From Nocardioides sp. Arc9.136 (GTDB lineage: Bacteria; Actinomycetota; Actinomycetes; Propionibacteriales; Nocardioidaceae): 64,000 bases of DNA. Position numbers and translations under genes: made by a program. Under the pieces are notes generated by a model. The model was not told the origin of the DNA. It saw only the letters and a program-made list of their open reading frames with translations, and ran no database searches. Shown here piece after piece: positions 13,828 through 21,299 of this stretch. Position 1 is the stretch's first letter, and each line of letters begins with the position of its first letter. The stretch covers positions 1,488,001 through 1,552,000 of the forward strand of contig NZ_CP113431.1 of the NCBI RefSeq assembly GCF_030506255.1. The letters run 5' to 3'.

Positions 13828-13833
13828 TAGCGT
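13828..13833 (+). promoter_or_regulatory. -10-like TAGCGT of the amidohydrolase gene
   Basis: TAGCGT is followed by six bases (CGGGGC) and then the ATG at 13840. Transcription would start at the A of the start codon, giving a leaderless mRNA; no Shine-Dalgarno sequence precedes the ATG. Confidence 0.5.
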
Positions 13834-13839
13834 CGGGGC

Positions 13840-14922
13840 ATGGCTGCGTTGAGGTTCTCCGGACCGGTCCTGCCCGACGGCGGGAGCCGCGACCTGTACG
13901 TCGTGGACGGCACGGTCACCTACGAGCCGCAGGCCGGCGCGGAGACGGTCGCCCGCGGGTGGATCGTCCCGGGCCTGGTCGACGCCCACAACCACCTCGG
14001 CCTCGAGGACCACGGCGCGGTCGAGGAGTCCGAGGTCGAGGGCCAGGCGCTGGCCGACCGTGACGCCGGCGCGCTGCTGCTGCGCGACTGCGGCTCCCCG
14101 GCCGACACCCGCTGGGTCCAGGAGCGCGAGGACCTGCCGCGCCTGGTGCGGGCCGGGCGGCACGTCGCGCGCACGAAGCGCTACATCCGGGGCTACGCCC
14201 ACGAGGTCGAGCCGGCCGACCTCGCGACGTACGTCGGTCGGGAGGCGCAGGGGAGCGACGGCTGGGTGAAGGTGGTCGGCGACTGGATCTCCCGCGACGT
14301 GGGCGACCTGGCGCCGTCGTTCCCGCCGGAGGCGTTCGCCGAGGCGATCGCGACCGCCCACGCCGAGGGTGCGAAGGTGACCGCCCACTGCTTCGGCCGC
14401 GACGTGCTGCAGGGCCTGCTCGACGCGGGCATCGACTGCATCGAGCACGGCACGGGCCTCTCGCTCGACCAGCTCGACCAGATGGCGTCGCGGGGCGTGG
14501 CGCTGGTGCCGACCGTGATGCAGACGGCCAAGTTCCCGACCTTCGCCGAGCAGGGCCGCGACCGGTTCCCCGACTACGCGGCCACGATGGAGGACCTGCA
14601 CGCCCGGCGCCGGGAGGTGCTGATGTCGGCCCACGAGGCGGGCGTGGCGATGTACGTCGGCAGCGACGGCGGCGGCGCGCAGCGGCACGGCTGGCTCGCC
14701 GGCGAGGTCCTGGCCATGGTCGAGCTGGGCCTGCCGGCCGAGGACGTCGTCGCCGCTGCGTCCTGGCGCGGCCGGGAGTGGCTGGGGTTCCCGGGCCTGG
14801 AGGAGGGCGCGAGCGCCGACCTGGTCGTCTACGACCGCGACCCCGTCGCCGACCCCACCGTGCTGTGGGAGCCGGTCTGCGTCGTGCTGCGGGGCCGCGT
14901 CGTCGGTCGCGCGCCCGCCTAG
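13840..14922 (+). CDS. Imidazolonepropionase-like metal-dependent amidohydrolase
   Basis: A 360-residue amidohydrolase-superfamily enzyme. It has the N-terminal beta-sandwich start, the metal motif DAHNH (His50, His52), a later His in KVTAHCFG (about 185), His in CIEHGTG (about 206) and the catalytic Asp in YVGSDGGG (about 273). A C-terminal beta-sandwich return ends in GASADLVVYDRDP. The family hydrolyses cyclic amides and peptide-like bonds; nothing nearby names the substrate. It appears leaderless. Its 3' end overlaps the convergent membrane-protein gene by four bases. Confidence 0.85.
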   Translation: MAALRFSGPVLPDGGSRDLYVVDGTVTYEPQAGAETVARGWIVPGLVDAHNHLGLEDHGAVEESEVEGQALADRDAGALLLRDCGSPADTRWVQEREDLPRLVRAGRHVARTKRYIRGYAHEVEPADLATYVGREAQGSDGWVKVVGDWISRDVGDLAPSFPPEAFAEAIATAHAEGAKVTAHCFGRDVLQGLLDAGIDCIEHGTGLSLDQLDQMASRGVALVPTVMQTAKFPTFAEQGRDRFPDYAATMEDLHARRREVLMSAHEAGVAMYVGSDGGGAQRHGWLAGEVLAMVELGLPAEDVVAAASWRGREWLGFPGLEEGASADLVVYDRDPVADPTVLWEPVCVVLRGRVVGRAPA

Positions 14923-15539
14923 GGCACCGGCCCGCCGGTCCGGGCCAGGGTGCGGGTCGGTCCCCGGGGGCGCCCCGTCCCCCAGCGGACGGCGGTGACG
15001 AGCAGGACGACCAGGCCGGCGAGCCCCAGGACGAGGGGCACGGCGACCGTCGCGACGATCCCGCCCACGAACCCGCGCACGTCCGGGGCGGGGCCCACCT
15101 GCACCGGCGCACCGCCCGCGGCGCAGGTGACCTCGAGCTCCCCGGAGCCGGGGCGGAACCGGCTGTCGGCGGTCCACTCGCCGCTGCCGTCGGACTTCTC
15201 GAAGGTCCCGCCCACCGGCCCGAGGCGGACCTCCTGGCCGGTGGTCGCGTCGACGGCCCGGCAGGCGGTCGGGTCGTCGGTGCGCAGCCAGAGCACGCGG
15301 TCGCGGTCGTCGTCCACCGTCACGAGGTGGGGCCGGCCGTCGCCGGGGACCGTGGCGTCGGTGTCGAGGAAGCCCGAGAGGGTCCAGACCAGGAGTCCGA
15401 TCCCGGACGCGACGGCCGCCACGAGGAGCGCGCCGCCCATTGCGAACCACCAGCCGCTCGGCCGGGGCCGGCGCGGGTCCGGCGCGCCCGGCCCGGCGGC
15501 GTACGGTGGGGGTGTCGGGGGGCCCGGCGGGACGCTCAT
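14919..15539 (-). CDS. Membrane protein with two helices, unknown function
   Basis: A 206-residue protein. A Pro-rich cytoplasmic N-terminus (1-28) is followed by a helix (about 30-55), an extracytoplasmic domain of about 100 residues with two conserved-looking Cys (TACRAVD and VTCAAGG), a second helix (about 160-183) and a basic Arg-rich tail. I do not recognise a domain. The ATG is preceded at six bases by CAGGGT, a weak -10-like hexamer, so it may be leaderless. It is divergent from rpsP and convergent with the amidohydrolase gene. Confidence 0.65.
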   Translation of the reverse strand: MSVPPGPPTPPPYAAGPGAPDPRRPRPSGWWFAMGGALLVAAVASGIGLLVWTLSGFLDTDATVPGDGRPHLVTVDDDRDRVLWLRTDDPTACRAVDATTGQEVRLGPVGGTFEKSDGSGEWTADSRFRPGSGELEVTCAAGGAPVQVGPAPDVRGFVGGIVATVAVPLVLGLAGLVVLLVTAVRWGTGRPRGPTRTLARTGGPVP

Positions 15540-15554
15540 GCCCGCACCCTGCCC

Positions 15555-15587
15555 GATTTCGCCGCGCGGACGCCGTTCTGGCAGACT
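15555..15587 (+). promoter_or_regulatory. rpsP promoter, GATTTC-N18-TGGCAGACT
   Basis: GATTTC (15555-15560) and TGGCAGACT (15579-15587) have exactly the same spacing as upstream of rplS. The second block reads as an extended -10 (TGN then CAGACT). The leader to the rpsP start would be about 125 bases. Confidence 0.5.
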
Positions 15588-15719
15588 TCGCCGCTGAGTC
15601 CTGCGCGCCCGGACCCTCTCACCCGGACGCAGCTGGACCCATCCGAGGAGCCCGACCCGGTCCCCACCTGGTGGCGGTGCACCTCACCACACACGACATC
15701 CTGAGGAGACACCACAGCT

Positions 15720-16253
15720 GTGGCCGTCAAGATCCGTTTGAAGCGCCTGGGCAAGGTCCGGGTGCCGCAGTACCGCATCGTCGTCGTCGACTCGCGCAAG
15801 AAGCGCGACGGTCGCGTCCTCGAGGAGATCGGCAAGTACCACCCCAAGGAGGACCCGTCGTACATCGACGTCACCTCCGAGCGGGCGCAGTACTGGCTCG
15901 GCGTCGGCGCGCAGCCGACCGAGGCCGTCGCCGCCATCCTCAAGGTCACCGGCGACTGGCAGAAGTTCAAGGGTGAGCCGGGCGCCGAGGGCACCCTGCG
16001 CCACGCCGAGCCCAAGCGGGACAAGCTCGAGATCTTCAACGAGGCGCTCAAGGAGGCTCAGAGCGAGCCCCGCGGCGACGCGACGACCAAGAAGGCCGCG
16101 AAGAAGTCGGCCGAGGCCGCCGCTCCCGAGGCCAACGTGACCCCCGGCGTCGAGACCCCCGAGGGTGCGACCGAGGAGGCCGAGGCCGTGGAGACCGCCC
16201 AGACCAAGTCGGACGCCGACCCCGAGCGTCCTGACGCGGACAAGCAGGCCTGA
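15720..16253 (+). CDS. rpsP: 30S ribosomal protein S16 with long acidic tail
   Basis: Small-subunit protein S16, an early binder of the 16S rRNA 5' domain. The S16 fold fills residues 1-85 ([20 protein letters not shown], then [12 protein letters not shown] and [16 protein letters not shown]). A C-terminal extension of about 90 residues, rich in Ala, Glu and Pro with little predicted structure, makes the protein 177 residues instead of the usual 80-150. The GTG start has GAGGAG eleven bases upstream. It heads the rpsP-khpA-rimM-trmD-rplS run. Confidence 0.96.
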   Translation: MAVKIRLKRLGKVRVPQYRIVVVDSRKKRDGRVLEEIGKYHPKEDPSYIDVTSERAQYWLGVGAQPTEAVAAILKVTGDWQKFKGEPGAEGTLRHAEPKRDKLEIFNEALKEAQSEPRGDATTKKAAKKSAEAAAPEANVTPGVETPEGATEEAEAVETAQTKSDADPERPDADKQA

Positions 16254-16258
16254 GCACG

Positions 16259-16501
16259 ATGCTGGCCGACGCGCTCGAGCACCTCGTCCGCGGCGTCGTG
16301 GACAACCCCGACGACGTGGTCGTCCGCGACAAGCAGCTCCGTCGCGGCTCGGTCCTCGAGGTCCTGGTGCACCCCGACGACCTCGGCAAGGTGATCGGGC
16401 GCGGCGGCCGCACGGCGTCCGCGTTCCGCACCGTCATCTCGGCGCTCGCCGGGCGTGAGGGTGCGCGGATCGACTTCGTCGACGTCGACCGGCGTCGCTG
16501 A
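16259..16501 (+). CDS. khpA: KH-domain RNA-binding protein KhpA
   Basis: An 80-residue protein made of one type II KH domain with the RNA-binding GxxG loop in LGKVIGRGGRTASAF (about residues 42-56). KhpA proteins bind RNA broadly, often with KhpB/Jag, and sit between rpsP and rimM across actinobacteria and firmicutes. The ATG follows the rpsP stop by five bases. A good hairpin terminator follows, so rimM is either reached by read-through or has its own promoter. Confidence 0.92.
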   Translation: MLADALEHLVRGVVDNPDDVVVRDKQLRRGSVLEVLVHPDDLGKVIGRGGRTASAFRTVISALAGREGARIDFVDVDRRR

Positions 16502-16515
16502 GTCCAGCACTCCGG

Positions 16516-16548
16516 ACGGGTGCCGCTCCCTGTGGGGGCGGCACCCGT
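16516..16548 (+). terminator. Rho-independent-type terminator after khpA
   Basis: Perfect 11-bp stem ACGGGTGCCGC/GCGGCACCCGT with four more inner pairs and a three-base loop, followed by TCGCATTTTC. The trailing T-run makes it the most typical intrinsic terminator in the window. Confidence 0.8.
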
Positions 16549-16583
16549 TCGCATTTTCACCGATTCCCTGGAGGAGAGCAGCA

Positions 16584-17132
16584 GTGGAGACGATCGAGCT
16601 GGTGGTCGGGCGGATCGGCAAGCCGCACGGCATCCGCGGCGAGGTGACGGTCGACGTGCGCACCGACGAGCCCGAGCGGCGGTACGCCGTGGGGGCCCGG
16701 CTGCGGGCCGAGCCGCCCCGCGGCTCGGCCTCTCCGCTGCGCGAGGTGACCGTCGAGAGCGCGCGCTGGCACCAGACGACGCTGCTGGTCTCCTTCGCCG
16801 AGATCGCCGACCGGAACGCCGCCGAGGCCGCCCGCGGCATCGTGCTGCACGCGACGATCCCCGCCGACGAGACCCCGGCCGACCCCGACGAGTACTACGA
16901 CCACCAGCTCATCGGCCTGGCGGCGTACGACCTGGAGGGGACCGAGCTCGGCACGGTCTCCGCGCTGGTCCACGGCGGCGCGCAGGACCTGCTGACGATC
17001 CGCACGCCCGAGGGCCGCGAGGCGCTGGTGCCGTTCGTCAAGGCCCTCGTCCCCGAGGTCGACCTGGCGGCCCGACGCGTGGTCGTCGCCGACCGGCCCG
17101 GCCTGGTGACGCCGCTGCCCGAGGACGCGTGA
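16584..17132 (+). CDS. rimM: 16S rRNA processing protein RimM
   Basis: Ribosome maturation factor that binds S19 and helps form the 30S head. The 182 residues have the N-terminal RimM domain beginning [18 protein letters not shown] and a C-terminal PRC-barrel (about 95-170) with [13 protein letters not shown] and [12 protein letters not shown]. The GTG at 16584 has GGAGGAGA seven to eight bases upstream; the frame stays open further upstream but lacks the family start. trmD follows seven bases later. Confidence 0.94.
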   Translation: METIELVVGRIGKPHGIRGEVTVDVRTDEPERRYAVGARLRAEPPRGSASPLREVTVESARWHQTTLLVSFAEIADRNAAEAARGIVLHATIPADETPADPDEYYDHQLIGLAAYDLEGTELGTVSALVHGGAQDLLTIRTPEGREALVPFVKALVPEVDLAARRVVVADRPGLVTPLPEDA

Positions 17133-17139
17133 GCCGGCG

Positions 17140-18294
17140 GTGCGGCTGGACTACCTGACGATCTTCCCCGACTACCTCGCGCCGCTGCAGCTCTCGCTGC
17201 CGGGCAAGGCGGTGGCGTCGGGGCTGATCGAGGTGCACGTGCACGACCTGCGCGCGTGGACCCACGACCGGCACCGCACCGTCGACGACACGCCGTACGG
17301 CGGCGGCGCCGGCATGGTGATGAAGCCCGAGCCGTGGGGCGCCGCGCTGGACGACCTGGCCGTCGAGGGGGCGACCGTGGTGGTGACGACGCCCTCGGGG
17401 GAGCCGTTCACCCAGGAGGTGGCCCGCGAGCTGGCCACCCGCGAGCGCCTGGTCTTCGCGTGCGGCCGCTACGAGGGGATCGACCAACGGGTCCTCGACC
17501 ACGCCCGGACCGTCACCGAGGTCCGCGAGGTCTCGATCGGCGACTACGTGCTCAACGGCGGCGAGGTGGCTGCGCTCGCGGTGACCGAGGCCGTCGTGCG
17601 GCTGCTGCCCGGATTCATGGGGAACGCCGCCTCGCTGGTCGAGGAGTCCCACGAGGACGGGCTGCTGGAGTACCCCGTCTACACCAAGCCGGCCAGCTGG
17701 CGCGGCCACGACGTGCCGCCCGTCCTGCTGTCGGGCGACCACGGTGCGATCGCCCGCTGGCGCCACGAGCAGGCGGTACGCCGCACCGCCGAGCGCCGGC
17801 CGGACCTGCTGCACGGCAGCGCGGTCGCGGGGGAGTGGGAGGTCGTGCCCGCCGTGCGCGCCGACGCCCCGGAGATCCTCACCCTCCAGCTCGCCTGCTG
17901 GGTCCGCGAGGCGATCGCCAACGACGACCTCGGGATCCCGCCCCTGCACGAGGACCTGGCGACCGTCACCGACTCGCTGGCCACCTGGGACACCTACGTG
18001 GTGCGGGTCGCCGGCCGGCTGGTCGGCTCCGTGCGCGGCCGGCTCGACGGCGACGTCTGGGAGATCGGGCGGCTGATGGTCGCCCCGGACCTGCGCGGGC
18101 GCGGCCTGGGCCGGCTGCTGCTCGAGCACGTCGAGGCGGTCGCGCCGGCCGGCGCCGCGTCGTACCGCCTCTTCACGGGCAAGGGCAGCGCCGACAACCT
18201 GCGGATGTACAAGAAGGCGGGCTTCCGCCTGCGCGAGGTGCTCGACGGGCGATCGGGCCCGGCGGTGCTCACCAAGCGGATTTCTGGCCGCTGA
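17140..18294 (+). CDS. trmD: tRNA (guanine37-N1)-methyltransferase TrmD fused to a GNAT domain
   Basis: Residues 1 to about 225 are TrmD, which methylates G37 of tRNA with S-adenosylmethionine: [12 protein letters not shown] start, [17 protein letters not shown], the trefoil-knot motif [13 protein letters not shown] and [17 protein letters not shown]. Ordinary TrmD ends near 230-250. Here the same frame continues for about 150 residues as an acetyltransferase of the GNAT fold (about 233-384) with the acetyl-CoA loop [17 protein letters not shown] and a late [11 protein letters not shown]. No stop or frame change separates the two. The acetyl acceptor is unknown. The GTG lies seven bases after rimM, and the rplS promoter lies in the last codons. 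Confidence 0.93.
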   Translation: MRLDYLTIFPDYLAPLQLSLPGKAVASGLIEVHVHDLRAWTHDRHRTVDDTPYGGGAGMVMKPEPWGAALDDLAVEGATVVVTTPSGEPFTQEVARELATRERLVFACGRYEGIDQRVLDHARTVTEVREVSIGDYVLNGGEVAALAVTEAVVRLLPGFMGNAASLVEESHEDGLLEYPVYTKPASWRGHDVPPVLLSGDHGAIARWRHEQAVRRTAERRPDLLHGSAVAGEWEVVPAVRADAPEILTLQLACWVREAIANDDLGIPPLHEDLATVTDSLATWDTYVVRVAGRLVGSVRGRLDGDVWEIGRLMVAPDLRGRGLGRLLLEHVEAVAPAGAASYRLFTGKGSADNLRMYKKAGFRLREVLDGRSGPAVLTKRISGR

Positions 18295-18311
18295 TCGCGC
18301 TGTGGCAGACT
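18279..18311 (+). promoter_or_regulatory. rplS promoter, GATTTC-N18-TGGCAGACT
   Basis: Same two blocks and same 18-base gap as before rpsP; GATTTC lies inside the end of trmD. It implies an rplS leader of about 160 bases that contains a CCTG/CAGG hairpin and room for autoregulation. Confidence 0.5.
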
Positions 18312-18479
18312 GGTCCACCGGCCCAGTCGGCCGAAGGACCGCTCCGAGCACACACCCGGGGGGTCCGCGCCGGGCTCCTGCCACAGGGGGAGTCCTGCGC
18401 CGCCGGCCACACGCACTGCGCCACCCGCACCGTCAACACTCGAACCGCGGCTGACCTGTGGCACTCGCGAGGAGCAGTC

Positions 18480-18833
18480 ATGAGCAACAACCTGGTGGCC
18501 GAGCTCGGCAACAGCGCCAAGCGCGACGACGTCCCGGCCTTCCGCGCCGGTGACACCATCAAGGTCCACGTCAAGGTCGTCGAGGGCAACCGCTCCCGCG
18601 TCCAGGTGTTCCAGGGCGTCGTGATCCGCGTGCAGGGCTCCGGCATCGGCCGGACCTTCACCGTCCGCAAGGTCTCCTTCGGCGTCGGCGTCGAGCGCAC
18701 CTTCCCGCTGAACTCCCCGATCTTCGAGCAGATCGAGATCGTCACCCGCGGTGACGTCCGTCGCGCGAAGCTGTACTACCTGCGCAACCTGCGCGGCAAG
18801 GCCGCCAAGATCAAGGAGCGCCGCGAGGCCTGA
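18480..18833 (+). CDS. rplS: 50S ribosomal protein L19
   Basis: L19 (117 residues) lies at the interface of the subunits. It starts [21 protein letters not shown] and contains the family signature [40 protein letters not shown] and the C-terminal [23 protein letters not shown] lies five bases before the ATG. The 185-base space before it holds a promoter shared in form with rpsP and a long leader. Confidence 0.97.
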   Translation: MSNNLVAELGNSAKRDDVPAFRAGDTIKVHVKVVEGNRSRVQVFQGVVIRVQGSGIGRTFTVRKVSFGVGVERTFPLNSPIFEQIEIVTRGDVRRAKLYYLRNLRGKAAKIKERREA

Positions 18834-18859
18834 TGCGTCTCGGGTGGGTCACTCCTCCC

Positions 18860-18865
18860 TAGACT
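18860..18865 (+). promoter_or_regulatory. -10-like TAGACT of lepB
   Basis: TAGACT is followed by six bases and the GTG start of lepB; no Shine-Dalgarno sequence fits between. The same hexamer precedes xerC. Confidence 0.5.
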
Positions 18866-18871
18866 CTGCGC

Positions 18872-19681
18872 GTGACCACCGAAGACCGCGACCTCGATCC
18901 CGCCGACGACACCGTCGGCACGCCGGACGGGTCGCGGTCTTCGTCGTCTCCCGACGGCGCGGCGGCCGAGAAGAAGCGCAAGCACCTGCCGGTCTGGCAG
19001 GAGACGATCCTGCTGCTCGGCATCGCGCTGGTGCTGGCCGTGGTCATCAAGGCGCTCTTCGTCCAGGCCTTCTACATCCCCTCGCAGTCCATGGAGCCCG
19101 GGCTGGTCAAGAACGACCGGATCCTGGTGCAGAAGGTCTCCTACTGGTTCGGCCGCGAGCCGCAGCGCGGCGACGTCGTCGTCTTCGAGGACCCGGGCAG
19201 CTGGCTCAGCGACAGCGAGGACGCCGAGCCCACCAACGGGCTGACCTCGCTGATGGCCAAGATCGGGCTCTACCCGACCGGTGGCCACCTGGTGAAGCGG
19301 GTCGTCGGCGTCGCCGGTGACACCATCACCTGCTGCGACAAGAAGGGCCGGATCTCGGTCAACGGCAAGCCGCTGAACGAGGACGCCTACGTCAAGCAGG
19401 AGAAGGGCATCGACTGCCGCGGGCCGATGACCGGCAACTGCAGCTGGTCGGCCGGCCCCGTGCCCGAGGGCCAGCTGTTCGTCATGGGTGACAACCGCGG
19501 CCACTCCGCCGACTCCAGCGCGCACCTGTGCCTGCCCGAGCAGGAGACCGACTGCACCGAGAACCCCTACGTCCCGGTGGACTCAGTGGTCGGCAAGGTG
19601 TTCGTGCTGCTCTGGCCCACCGACCGCTTCGACTGGGTGGGGCGTCCCGACGCGTTCGCGGACGTGCCCGACCCGTCCTGA
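18872..19681 (+). CDS. lepB: Signal peptidase I
   Basis: Membrane serine protease that removes signal peptides from exported proteins. The 269 residues have a charged cytoplasmic N-terminus (1-42), one membrane helix (about 45-65), then the catalytic domain: Ser73 in YIPSQSMEP, Lys142 in HLVKRVVGVAGD, and box E GDNRGHSADS near 208. An insert with CC and C residues (about 155-195) suggests an extracytoplasmic disulfide. It follows rplS, and together with ffh and ftsY supplies export functions. The GTG start is supported by the -10 placed to give a leaderless message. Confidence 0.96.
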   Translation: MTTEDRDLDPADDTVGTPDGSRSSSSPDGAAAEKKRKHLPVWQETILLLGIALVLAVVIKALFVQAFYIPSQSMEPGLVKNDRILVQKVSYWFGREPQRGDVVVFEDPGSWLSDSEDAEPTNGLTSLMAKIGLYPTGGHLVKRVVGVAGDTITCCDKKGRISVNGKPLNEDAYVKQEKGIDCRGPMTGNCSWSAGPVPEGQLFVMGDNRGHSADSSAHLCLPEQETDCTENPYVPVDSVVGKVFVLLWPTDRFDWVGRPDAFADVPDPS

Positions 19682-19696
19682 CCCCTCCGGGAACCC

Positions 19697-20413
19697 GTGA
19701 GCGTCCTCCCACGTGGCTCGACCGTCCGGCGTGACGCCGGCATCTACGGCTACGAGCGCGCCCTGCGCCGGCACGGCATCGAGCCGATCGCCGGGGTCGA
19801 CGAGGCCGGCCGCGGCGCCTGCGCCGGGCCCCTGGTCGCCGGTGCCTGCATCCTCCCGTCGGGGAAGGCCGGCATCGTCCCGGGCCTGGCCGACAGCAAG
19901 CTGCTGACCGAGAGGGCGCGCGAGCGCTGCTACGACCAGGTCGTGCGGCGCGCGGTGGCCTGGTCGGTCGTCGTGGTCCCGCACGACGAGTGCGACCGGC
20001 TCGGCATGCACGTGGCGAACGTCGAGGCGCTGCGCCGGGCCGTCGCCCTGCTCGACGTGCCTCCCGCGTACGTGCTCACCGACGGGTTCCCCGTGGACGG
20101 CCTGGGGGTGCCCGGCCTGGCGGTCTGGAAGGGCGACCGGGTCGCCGCGTGCATCGCGGCGGCCTCGGTCCTCGCGAAGGTCACCCGCGACCGCATCATG
20201 CGCGAGATGGACGCCGACTGGCCGGCGTACGACTTCGCGACGCACAAGGGCTACATCACCGAGACCCACACCGCGGCGCTGCTGCAGCACGGCCCGTCGC
20301 CGGTGCACCGGATGCGGTTCGTCAACGTGCGCCGGGCGGCCGGGCTCGAGCCGGACGACCGCGTGCACAATGAGGACGCCGTACCCGTCGAGGCCCTGGA
20401 GGACCTGTCATGA
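19697..20413 (+). CDS. rnhB: Ribonuclease HII
   Basis: Removes RNA from RNA-DNA hybrids, including single ribonucleotides in DNA. The 238 residues contain the type II site: D35-E36 in GVDEAGRGACAGPLVAGA, the middle Asp in YVLTDGFP and the later Asp/Tyr region DADWPAYDFATHKGY. Length and motifs are normal. The GTG start lies 16 bases after lepB. The stop overlaps the DUF2469 start (ATGA), as in other actinobacteria. Confidence 0.95.
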   Translation: MSVLPRGSTVRRDAGIYGYERALRRHGIEPIAGVDEAGRGACAGPLVAGACILPSGKAGIVPGLADSKLLTERARERCYDQVVRRAVAWSVVVVPHDECDRLGMHVANVEALRRAVALLDVPPAYVLTDGFPVDGLGVPGLAVWKGDRVAACIAAASVLAKVTRDRIMREMDADWPAYDFATHKGYITETHTAALLQHGPSPVHRMRFVNVRRAAGLEPDDRVHNEDAVPVEALEDLS

Positions 20414-20718
20414 GCGCCGAGGACCTCGAGAAGTACGAGGCCGAGATGGAGCTGACGCTCTACCGCGAGTACCGCGACGTCGTCGGCATCTTCAAGTACG
20501 TCGTCGAGACCGACCGCCGGTTCTACCTGTGCAACCAGGTCGACGTGAAGGCCCGCACCGAGGCCGGGGACGTCTTCTTCGAGGTGTCCATGTCCGACGC
20601 CTGGGTCTGGGACATGTACCGGCCGGCGCGCTTCGCCAAGAACGTCAAGGTGCTCACGTTCAAGGACGTGAACGTCGAGGAGCTCCAACCTTCGGACATC
20701 GATCCGCCCAAGCCGTAG
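20410..20718 (+). CDS. DUF2469 family protein
   Basis: A 102-residue actinobacterial protein of unknown function, regularly placed directly after rnhB. It begins SAEDLEKYEAEMELTLYREYRDV and carries aromatic-rich segments FYLCNQVDVK and DAWVWDMYRPARFAKNVKVLTF typical of DUF2469. No transmembrane segment is present, so it should be cytosolic. Its start overlaps the rnhB stop. In related genomes yraN usually comes next; here two Tad-like gene pairs intervene. Confidence 0.88.
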   Translation: MSAEDLEKYEAEMELTLYREYRDVVGIFKYVVETDRRFYLCNQVDVKARTEAGDVFFEVSMSDAWVWDMYRPARFAKNVKVLTFKDVNVEELQPSDIDPPKP

Positions 20719-20760
20719 TCCGAACGGGTCATTTCGGCCCGAAGTGCTAAGCCTCGGTCT

Positions 20761-20766
20761 TATGGT
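20761..20766 (+). promoter_or_regulatory. -10-like TATGGT before the first Tad-like pair
   Basis: TATGGT would give a leader of about 50 bases ending in AGGGGA seven bases before the GTG at 20826. An 11-bp palindrome (TTCGG C CCGAA, 20733-20743) lies just upstream and could be an operator. Confidence 0.35.
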
Positions 20767-20825
20767 CGTCGCGGGGTCGGGCGGTCGTGGGGACAGCCCG
20801 CGGCACGCACGCCAGGGGACCAGCA

Positions 20826-21299
20826 GTGACGAGCAGACGCGCACGCACGCGCCGTACCGAGCGCGGGGCCGCTGCCGTGGAGTTCGCGCTGGTCGCCCCA
20901 CTGCTGCTGATGCTCGTCTTCGGGATCATCAGCTACGGGTACATGCTCAGCTTCCGCCAGGCGCTGAGCCAGGCGGCGGCCGAGGGAGCCCGGGCGGCGG
21001 CCGTCTCGACCGTGGCGACCTCGCGCGAGAGCGATGCCGTGAAAGCGGTCAACGAGGGGCTGCGCTCATACGGCGTGACGTGCGCCGCGGGCAAGCTGGT
21101 CAAAGGCTCCGCGCAGGTGGGGACCTGTGCGGTGTCCGCTCCCGCCTCGTGCGCCGGGCACGGTACGGCCCCGCCGCTCTGCCTGTCAGTGACCGTGGAC
21201 TACGCCTACCGCGCACACCCGTTGACGCCTGCCTTCCCCGGGCTCGGCACCGTGCTCCCCGACCGGCTCGCGTACACCTCGTCCGCACGGGTGAGCTGA
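20826..21299 (+). CDS. TadE-like pseudopilin (pair 1)
   Basis: A 157-residue TadE-family protein: a basic N-terminus, the TadE signature RGAAAVEFALVAPLLLMLVFG (the hydrophobic stretch begins at AAVEF, Glu at position 5), then about 115 extracytoplasmic residues with several Cys (TCAAG, TCAVS, SCAGH, LCLSV). TadE proteins are minor pilins of Flp/Tad type IV pili. The GTG at 20826 is chosen for its AGGGGA ribosome site; a GTG at 20787 would add 13 residues. The next gene begins at the base after its stop. No Tad ATPase or Flp pilin gene is nearby. Confidence 0.85.
   Translation: MTSRRARTRRTERGAAAVEFALVAPLLLMLVFGIISYGYMLSFRQALSQAAAEGARAAAVSTVATSRESDAVKAVNEGLRSYGVTCAAGKLVKGSAQVGTCAVSAPASCAGHGTAPPLCLSVTVDYAYRAHPLTPAFPGLGTVLPDRLAYTSSARVS

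Noticed and set aside
17820..17845. The TrmD-GNAT joint as a sequencing frameshift or read-through of two genes
   Set aside because: The frame is continuous, both domains are complete and there is no stop, start or ribosome site at the joint.
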